Source: Marine Group I thaumarchaeote
GTDB taxonomy: Archaea; Thermoproteota; Nitrososphaeria; Nitrososphaerales; Nitrosopumilaceae
NCBI GenBank assembly: GCA_013390745.1
Contig: JACASX010000001.1
Coordinates: 1-64,000 of the forward strand
DNA: 64,000 bases
Direction of reading: 5' to 3'
Shown here: one piece after another, positions 58,620 to 64,000 of the stretch
Layout: each line of letters opens with the position of its first letter
How positions within the stretch are numbered: the first letter of the stretch is position 1
The notes under the pieces: generated by a model
What the model was told of the DNA's origin: nothing
Database searches by the model: none
The model's input: only the letters and a program-made list of their open reading frames with translations
Made by a program: the position numbers and the translations under genes

Positions 58620-59431
58620 TGAATGTACCAACATTTACTATAAATGGAACAAAAGAAGATGATATAGAATTACCGTTAGTGTTTTCAACCATATTTAGAA
58701 AAGATTTGATCAGTAAATCATTTACTCACCTGACTTCACATAAATTTCAGCCACAGGGAACACATCCAACAGCTGGTATGGATGTTGTTGCAAGATCGAA
58801 TGACCCACCAACTGGTCAGGGAAGATCAAGAATTGCTAAGATGCTTGGAGGTGGAGGTGGACGTCAAGGTCAAGCGGGTGGAGTTGCCTCAGTGAAAGGT
58901 GGAAGACAGGCACATCCTCCTAAAGTACAAAAAGTAATTTTTAAGAAATTAAATAAAAAAGAAAATAAACTTGCGTTATGTTCAGCAATAGCTGCAACGC
59001 AATCAAAAGAAATTATTAAATCAAGAGGACACAAAATTGAAAATCTAAAAACATTTCCTATTGTTATATCTGATGATATAGAATCTATTACAAAAACTAA
59101 AGAAGCGTTAAAAGTATTAAATTCTTTAAATTTAATGCAAGATGTTGATAGGTTAAAATCACGAAAAGCTAGGTCTGGAAAATCCTTACTGCGGGGAAGA
59201 GGTGCAAAAATTGGTAAAAGTGTATTATTTGTTGTATCAAACTCAAAACGATTGTCAAATGCGTGTGGTGCAATTCCTGGAGTTGAGGCGCGTGCGGCTA
59301 AAGATTTGAGTGTATTAGATCTGGCTCCAGGCGGAGTCCCAATTAGATTAGTTGTATACTCAAAAAGTGCATTAAAAGAAATTGAAAAAATTAAGTCGCC
59401 TCATTTAGAATTACTGGTGAATGTTATATGA
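58619..59431 (+). CDS. rpl4: Ribosomal protein uL4
   Basis: 270 residues. GQGRSRIAKMLGGGGGRQGQ and GGRQAHPPK form the tunnel loop of archaeal L4, and RGRGAKIGKSVLFVV follows. Overlaps rpl23 by 4 bases. Confidence 0.96.
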   Translation: MNVPTFTINGTKEDDIELPLVFSTIFRKDLISKSFTHLTSHKFQPQGTHPTAGMDVVARSNDPPTGQGRSRIAKMLGGGGGRQGQAGGVASVKGGRQAHPPKVQKVIFKKLNKKENKLALCSAIAATQSKEIIKSRGHKIENLKTFPIVISDDIESITKTKEALKVLNSLNLMQDVDRLKSRKARSGKSLLRGRGAKIGKSVLFVVSNSKRLSNACGAIPGVEARAAKDLSVLDLAPGGVPIRLVVYSKSALKEIEKIKSPHLELLVNVI

Positions 59432-59694
59432 AAGTAAGACTTGCAAATAAAATTATTCTAAATCCATACATTACAGAAAAAACATTTGAGTTAGTAGAAA
59501 CTGAAAAAAAAATTTGCTTCATTGTAGAAAAAACAGCTACAAAATTGGCAATAAAAGATGCAATAAACACTCTTTATGAACAAAAAGCTATAACAGTTAA
59601 TACAGCAAGAACAATTTATGGCAAAAAAGCATTTGTGGAATTTGAAACTGTTGATATTGCAAGAGACTTGGCAACCAAAATAGGAATGCTATAA
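59428..59694 (+). CDS. rpl23: Ribosomal protein uL23
   Basis: 88 residues. ILNPYITEKTF and the closing GKKAFVEFETVDIARDLATK fit archaeal L23 at the tunnel exit. In most archaea rpl2 comes next; here rps19 does. Confidence 0.95.
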   Translation: MKVRLANKIILNPYITEKTFELVETEKKICFIVEKTATKLAIKDAINTLYEQKAITVNTARTIYGKKAFVEFETVDIARDLATKIGML

Positions 59695-59737
59695 TATGGA
59701 CCAAAAAACGTCTTTAACAGAAAAATGGTGAAAATGG

Positions 59738-60133
59738 TTGGTTAAACAATTTACGTACCGTGGGTTATCGCAAAAAGAATTAGAAGAAGTACCATTAGAA
59801 AAATTGCTTAAATTATTTCCTGCACGTGCCAGAAGATCATTAACCAGAGGAATAAACGATGGTAAAAGAAAATTGATTGGAGAGATTAAAGCCACAAAAG
59901 CGGGCAAACTAAAGACTGTCATTAACACCCATCTTCGTGATTTACTTGTTTTGCCATATATGGTAGGTGTAACTGTAAATGTTTATTCAGGTAAAGAATT
60001 TGTTCCTGTAACTATAACTACGGAAATGATTGGACATTATTTAGGAGAATATGTGATTACAAATAAACGTGTAAGTCATGGCGCGCCAGGAGTAGGAGCA
60101 TCAAGATCTAGCTTGTATGTACCATTAAAGTGA
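59738..60133 (+). CDS. rps19: Ribosomal protein uS19
   Basis: 131 residues from TTG. Core: TRGINDGKRKLIGEIKATKA, VLPYMVGVTVNVYSGKEF and GHYLGEYVITNKRVSHGAPG. An in-frame ATG at 59696, two bases after the rpl23 stop, opens MDQKTSLTEKW and then meets TGA (59729-59731), 6 bases before this TTG. The tight spacing of that ATG suggests it was the original start, so S19 is now made from the TTG after a short leader peptide, or the stop is read through or is an error. Confidence 0.93.
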   Translation: MVKQFTYRGLSQKELEEVPLEKLLKLFPARARRSLTRGINDGKRKLIGEIKATKAGKLKTVINTHLRDLLVLPYMVGVTVNVYSGKEFVPVTITTEMIGHYLGEYVITNKRVSHGAPGVGASRSSLYVPLK

Positions 60134-60138
60134 GAAAT

Positions 60139-60597
60139 ATGCCTCAACGTTACTATGCCTTTCAATATTTTGATGCGACTAAACATGTTCGTGCTGCGAT
60201 AAGAGAAAAAACAATTTCTCACAAACATGCTAGAGAAATAGCTACTGCAATGAAGGGATTATCACTTGAAAAAGCTAGAGACTATCTGCTTGATGTAACA
60301 AATTTTAAACGAAGTATTCCGTTTGGAAGATATAAGAACCAAGTGGGGCATAGATCTGACCCTGGAACAATGTCAGGCAGATATCCACAAAAAGCTGCAA
60401 CAGAAATTTTAAAATTATTAGATAATTTAGAATCAAATGCAGAATACAAAGGAATGGATTTGGATAGACTCAAAATAATCAATGCAACTGTACATAAGGG
60501 CAGACTGCTCAAACGAAATACACCACGAGCAATGGGTAGATCTACAGCTAAAAATGATGCGATGACTCATGTAGAAATTGTTGCACAAGAGGCATAA
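60139..60597 (+). CDS. rpl22: Ribosomal protein uL22
   Basis: 153 residues from ATG (MPQRYYAFQYF). SHKHAREIATAMKGLSLEKA and the C-terminal loop KRNTPRAMGRST match archaeal L22. A GTG at 60130 overlapping the rps19 stop (GTGA) is an alternative start adding three residues. Confidence 0.95.
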   Translation: MPQRYYAFQYFDATKHVRAAIREKTISHKHAREIATAMKGLSLEKARDYLLDVTNFKRSIPFGRYKNQVGHRSDPGTMSGRYPQKAATEILKLLDNLESNAEYKGMDLDRLKIINATVHKGRLLKRNTPRAMGRSTAKNDAMTHVEIVAQEA

Positions 60598-60600
60598 CAA

Positions 60601-61329
60601 ATGACACAACTAAAAAATGTAATCAAGGATAATTATAATATGATGCTTCTTAATGATTTTCTTCGAGAAGAGATTAAAGAGGCTGGATTTCATAAAGTAG
60701 AAGTTTCAAAAACTCCTTCTGGAACAAGAATTACACTTTATGTTACTAGACCAGGAATTGTTATAGGTAGAAAAGGATCAGGTATTAAACAGCTGACAGA
60801 AAAAGTTGAGTCAGACTTTGGGTTCAAAGATCCTCAAATTTCAGTTGAAGAGGTTCAAAAAGCAGAATTATCACCAAGTGTAATGTGCAACAGAATGGCA
60901 GCACATATTGAACGTGGAACCGCATTTAGAAGAGCGACTATGTGGACAATGAATCAAGTAATGGAGGCTGGTGCAATGGGTGTTCAAATAACAATTTCCG
61001 GAAAATTACGTGGTGATCGTTCCGCTTTTGAAAAACACGTACAAGGTGTTCTTCCAAGAGCTGGCGAATATGCAAAAAACGTAGTTTCTGAAGATATTGT
61101 TCACGTAAAAACGAAGATGGGATTGATTGGAATCAGAATTAGAATTGCAAACAAAGAAAAAATAGTCCCTGAATTTAAATTGGAAGAAACATTAAAGCCA
61201 GAAACTGAAGAAACGAAAGAAATGGAACAAAAAGATGTAGCAAAAACTGAATCAGAGCAAATAAAAATTGAGGGAGAAAAAATGAAATCACTTGAAACTT
61301 TAGAGGAAGAAGAGCAGAGGCTAAAATAA
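60601..61329 (+). CDS. rps3: Ribosomal protein uS3
   Basis: 242 residues. The KH domain has the GxxG-type loop [12 protein letters not shown], and the C-terminal domain includes [17 protein letters not shown]. The last 40 residues are a Glu/Lys-rich tail. The stop overlaps rpl29 by one base. Confidence 0.96.
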   Translation: MTQLKNVIKDNYNMMLLNDFLREEIKEAGFHKVEVSKTPSGTRITLYVTRPGIVIGRKGSGIKQLTEKVESDFGFKDPQISVEEVQKAELSPSVMCNRMAAHIERGTAFRRATMWTMNQVMEAGAMGVQITISGKLRGDRSAFEKHVQGVLPRAGEYAKNVVSEDIVHVKTKMGLIGIRIRIANKEKIVPEFKLEETLKPETEETKEMEQKDVAKTESEQIKIEGEKMKSLETLEEEEQRLK

Positions 61330-61532
61330 TGGTGCGGTTAAGAAATAAAGTAATCATAGAAATGAATGAAAAAGATCTTTACGATAGACTGAAACAAATT
61401 CGTGCAGATCTTTTTAAACTTAATGTAGAATCGAAAAAAGGTACGCTACGAAAAGAAAGCGGTAAGCTTAAACCACATCGAAAAAATATTGCAAGAATAC
61501 TGACTAGGATTAATGAGTTGAAAAAGAAATGA
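61329..61532 (+). CDS. rpl29: Ribosomal protein uL29
   Basis: 67 residues, two helices (DLYDRLKQIRADLFKLNVES and KNIARILTRINELKKK). It overlaps rps17 by 4 bases. The RNase P component 1 gene that usually lies between L29 and S17 in archaea is absent. Confidence 0.92.
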   Translation: MVRLRNKVIIEMNEKDLYDRLKQIRADLFKLNVESKKGTLRKESGKLKPHRKNIARILTRINELKKK

Positions 61533-61858
61533 CGAAGAATATAGGATTACCAGTAAAGGAACCAAAGAAAGAAGCAGTAGAAAATGAAAGTAATAACCCA
61601 TTTAATGGTTCTTTGACAATACGTGGCAAACTGTTTGAAGGAATTGTTATAAATGCAAAAGCAAAAGGAACCGCTGTTATTCAAAAGGAATCTCCAATTT
61701 ATTTCACAAAATTTAAAAGATTTGGACGAAGTAAAAATAAAATTCATGCACATGTTCCATCTAACCTGACTGTACAAGTAGGAGATTATGTTGTAGCTGC
61801 TGAATGTAGACCGGTCTCAAAATCAGTTTCTTTTGTTGTTGTTGAGGTTAAATCATAA
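61529..61858 (+). CDS. rps17: Ribosomal protein uS17
   Basis: 109 residues with an OB-fold core (GKLFEGIVINAKAKGTAVIQ, KNKIHAHVPSNLTVQVGDYV). The N-terminal 30 residues are charged and probably flexible. One-base overlap with rpl14. Confidence 0.94.
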   Translation: MTKNIGLPVKEPKKEAVENESNNPFNGSLTIRGKLFEGIVINAKAKGTAVIQKESPIYFTKFKRFGRSKNKIHAHVPSNLTVQVGDYVVAAECRPVSKSVSFVVVEVKS

Positions 61859-62295
61859 TGTCCCAGGGAAGAAGTCGTGGAAAAGCTTCCAAAGGAGTTG
61901 TGGAATTTAGACCGCGTGTGACCAGAGTCATTCCAGTTGGTGCACGGATTGTATGCGCTGATAATTCCGGTGCTAAAATACTGGAAGTTGTTAACGTTCA
62001 CAAATACCACACAAGACTATCAAGGTTGCCAGCTGCGGCAGTTGGTGACTTTTGTAATGTTGTTGTAAAAAAAGGACCTGCGGAGTTAAGAAAACAAGTA
62101 CATGGTGCAGTTATTATCAGACAAAAATACGCAATCAGAAGATTAAATGGAATAAGAGTATCATTCGAAGATAATGCAGCTGTGATAATTACAGCTGATG
62201 GTGAACTTAAAGGAACTGACATTAAAGGACCTGTAGCTGTAGAAGCATCTGAAAAATGGCCAAGAATAGCTAATCTGGCATCAATGGTGATCTAG
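61858..62295 (+). CDS. rpl14: Ribosomal protein uL14
   Basis: 145 residues. VGARIVCADNSGAKILEVV and AVIIRQKYAIRRLNGIRVSF are the L14 signatures. The stop is directly followed by the rpl24 ATG. Confidence 0.96.
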   Translation: MSQGRSRGKASKGVVEFRPRVTRVIPVGARIVCADNSGAKILEVVNVHKYHTRLSRLPAAAVGDFCNVVVKKGPAELRKQVHGAVIIRQKYAIRRLNGIRVSFEDNAAVIITADGELKGTDIKGPVAVEASEKWPRIANLASMVI

Positions 62296-62784
62296 ATGAA
62301 ACCAACCAAAATTAGAAATAGGAAAATTTATCGAGCTATGAACCAAACTGTAAGTAAACAAATTTGTGCTGCATTATCAAAAGATCTACGTAAAAAATAC
62401 CCACGTCGTAGTGCTAGAATTTTGATTAATGATACAGTCAAAGTGATACGTGGTGAATACAAGGGTCTTACTGGTAAAGTTGCTAAAATCTCAACTGAAA
62501 GTAATAGTATTGCTATAGAAGGCAATAAAAAAGAAAAATTGAAAGGTGAAAAAATTGATGTGTATATTCATTCTACAAATATGATTATAACATCATTAAA
62601 TACGGATGATAAATGGCGTCTCAAAATATTAGAAAAAAAATCAAAGTCAAATATTAAAGCAATGAAAGAAGAGGCTAAAAAGAAAAGTGAAGTTAAATCA
62701 GCAGATGAAAAGAAAAGTGAAGTTAAATCAGCAGATAAAAAGAAAGATCTCAAAGATGGTATTAAGGACCGGGTGAAAAAATAA
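62296..62784 (+). CDS. rpl24: Ribosomal protein uL24 with Lys-rich tail
   Basis: 162 residues. The KOW motif lies in DTVKVIRGEYKGLTGKVAKI. The C-terminal 45 residues are extra, with KKSEVKSAD repeated twice, a recent 27-base tandem duplication (from about 62682). One-base overlap with rps4e. Confidence 0.94.
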   Translation: MKPTKIRNRKIYRAMNQTVSKQICAALSKDLRKKYPRRSARILINDTVKVIRGEYKGLTGKVAKISTESNSIAIEGNKKEKLKGEKIDVYIHSTNMIITSLNTDDKWRLKILEKKSKSNIKAMKEEAKKKSEVKSADEKKSEVKSADKKKDLKDGIKDRVKK

Positions 62785-63500
62785 TGGGTTCAATAGCGGG
62801 TAGTAAAAAACTAAAGCGACAAATGGCTCCCATGTTTTGGGGGATAAATAGAAAGGAGAAAAGATTTGTTATTACAGTTAGACCTGGCTCACACGCAAAA
62901 AATAATTCAATTCCTAGCGCTGTTTTATTACGTGACACATTAAAAAAAGTAAAAACACTAAGAGAGGCTAAATCTTCAATATATGGCGGTAAGGTAAAAG
63001 TTGATGGTGTTACACAAAAATCTCTTCATCATTCTATTGGTTTAATGGATACGATAGAATTAGAAGGAACCACAGATATGTATAGATTGGTACCCAAAGA
63101 TGGGCGTATACTTGTACCAATAAAAATTAATGCAACTGAAAAATCTAAAAAACTTGTTAAAGTAAAAAGTAAAACAAGTATTAAAGGTGGAAAAACACAA
63201 ATTGGATTTCATGATGGAAGAACGATAATTACTGATACAAATGTAAATGTTAATGATACATGCTTATTACAAATTCCTGAACAAAAAATTTTAGAAACGA
63301 TCAAGTTTGAAAAAAATTCTCAAGTAATTATAACAAATGGAACAAATGCTGGGCATATTGGACCTATTAATGAAATTAAGCAGGGTACATTTACACTGCC
63401 AAAAAGAATTAGCCTTCTTATAGATGATAAAGCGATTGAAATTCCTGCAAACATTACTATGGTGGTTGGAAAAGAAAAACCGCTAATACAAATTGAGTGA
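62784..63500 (+). CDS. rps4e: Ribosomal protein eS4
   Basis: 238 residues, archaeal/eukaryotic-specific. KKLKRQMAPMFWGINRKEKRF is the standard start; an S4-type RNA-binding domain, a central domain and a KOW region (TNGTNAGHIGPINEIKQG) follow. Overlaps rpl24 by one base. Confidence 0.95.
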   Translation: MGSIAGSKKLKRQMAPMFWGINRKEKRFVITVRPGSHAKNNSIPSAVLLRDTLKKVKTLREAKSSIYGGKVKVDGVTQKSLHHSIGLMDTIELEGTTDMYRLVPKDGRILVPIKINATEKSKKLVKVKSKTSIKGGKTQIGFHDGRTIITDTNVNVNDTCLLQIPEQKILETIKFEKNSQVIITNGTNAGHIGPINEIKQGTFTLPKRISLLIDDKAIEIPANITMVVGKEKPLIQIE

Positions 63501-63504
63501 TAAT

Positions 63505-64000
63505 ATGTCTCAACAAACTCAAAATTTGATGAAAAAAATTTCAGTGGCTAAGGTTGTTTTAAACATGGGAGTTGGGAAATCGGGTGAACCAATAGAAATA
63601 GGAAAAAAAACCCTCGCCCAAATAACTGGAAAAAAACCAAATACAAGAAATGCAAAAAAATCACATAGGGATTGGGGAGTCAGAAAAGGAGAACCTATTG
63701 GTGTTGCTGTAACTGTTAGAGATAATGATGCAACAGAATTATTAAAAAAACTATTAGAAGTAAAAGACAATCAAATTGCAGAAAAAGCATTTGATAACGA
63801 AGGAAATTTATCATTTGGAATAAAGGAGCATATTGATATTTCTGGAATAAAATATGATCCTAAGATAGGTATTCTAGGTTTAGAAGTTTCAATATCATTA
63901 GCAAGACCTGGATTTAATATTAAATTTAATAAGCGTAAAGCAAAGGTTGGAAAAAATCATAGAATAACTAAAAATGATGCGATTAAATTTTTAACTGAAG
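63505..64000 (+). CDS. rpl5: Ribosomal protein uL5 (3' end beyond the window)
   Basis: 165 codons are present before the window ends. KVVLNMGVGKSGEPIEIGKK and the KSHRDWGVRKGEPIGVAVTV segment match archaeal L5, which binds 5S rRNA. It starts 4 bases after the rps4e stop. The frame is open to base 64000. Confidence 0.95.
   Translation, partial: MSQQTQNLMKKISVAKVVLNMGVGKSGEPIEIGKKTLAQITGKKPNTRNAKKSHRDWGVRKGEPIGVAVTVRDNDATELLKKLLEVKDNQIAEKAFDNEGNLSFGIKEHIDISGIKYDPKIGILGLEVSISLARPGFNIKFNKRKAKVGKNHRITKNDAIKFLTE

Overview
The window is a low-GC archaeal chromosome segment that reads as an ammonia-oxidising thaumarchaeon of the Nitrosopumilus/Nitrosarchaeum type (inference from gene content; no 16S rRNA or amo gene lies here). 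Pointers are an NmPin/CsPin-like parvulin, a CdvB/ESCRT-III-like protein, class III PHA synthase genes, a long-form HMG-CoA synthase, archaeal PurP, aRF1 and an archaeal S10/spc-type ribosomal gene cluster. Many genes have a TATA-like box about 25 bases before the start codon, which suggests leaderless mRNAs.

Layout. 0-9 kb: JAMM protease, parvulin, Hef-type helicase, HIT protein, aRF1, CbtB, three small winged-helix regulators and PurP. 9-13.5 kb: aspS-gatC-gatA-gatB, the indirect route to Asn-tRNA (and possibly Gln-tRNA). 13.5-17.4 kb: a FixABCX-type electron-transfer operon with FixC and FixX fused. 17.8-21.1 kb: a polyhydroxyalkanoate locus (PhaE, PhaC, phasin-like, AbrB-type PhaR-like, alpha/beta hydrolase). 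21-28.7 kb: ornithine cyclodeaminase family, HD phosphohydrolase, tRNA-Phe, AsnC-domain miniproteins, VOC protein, methyltransferase, threonine ammonia-lyase.

28.7-35.5 kb is a small-gene island, mostly on the minus strand, interrupted by purE, purK and a short plus-strand run. It carries about two dozen genes of 21-86 codons: C2H2-type zinc fingers, single-helix membrane peptides, very basic peptides and coiled coils, with many shared non-coding repeats. 35.5-52.4 kb returns to metabolism: nucleotidyltransferase, LLM oxidoreductase, thiolase/DUF35, Hjc-type resolvase, threonine synthase, CNNM/CorC, type II GAPDH, DsbA-like protein, HMG-CoA synthase and biotin genes (bioD-bioA, bioB-bioF, with bioF frameshifted). 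52.4-55.8 kb is a second small-gene island that shares gene families and repeats with the first and holds a run of hairpins separated by a common repeat. 55.8-64 kb: proteasome alpha, SPOUT methyltransferase and the ribosomal run L3-L4-L23-S19-L22-S3-L29-S17-L14-L24-S4e-L5 (L5 cut by the window end), with L2 and RNase P component 1 absent from their usual slots.

The most unusual material is in the two islands. Several small genes end in the same peptide, WFIPEYPQFLR. In the same bases they carry a TATA-like sequence that recurs alone in front of other small genes, so the 3' end of one gene appears to act as promoter for the next. No integrase, transposase or CRISPR was seen, so the origin of the islands is open.
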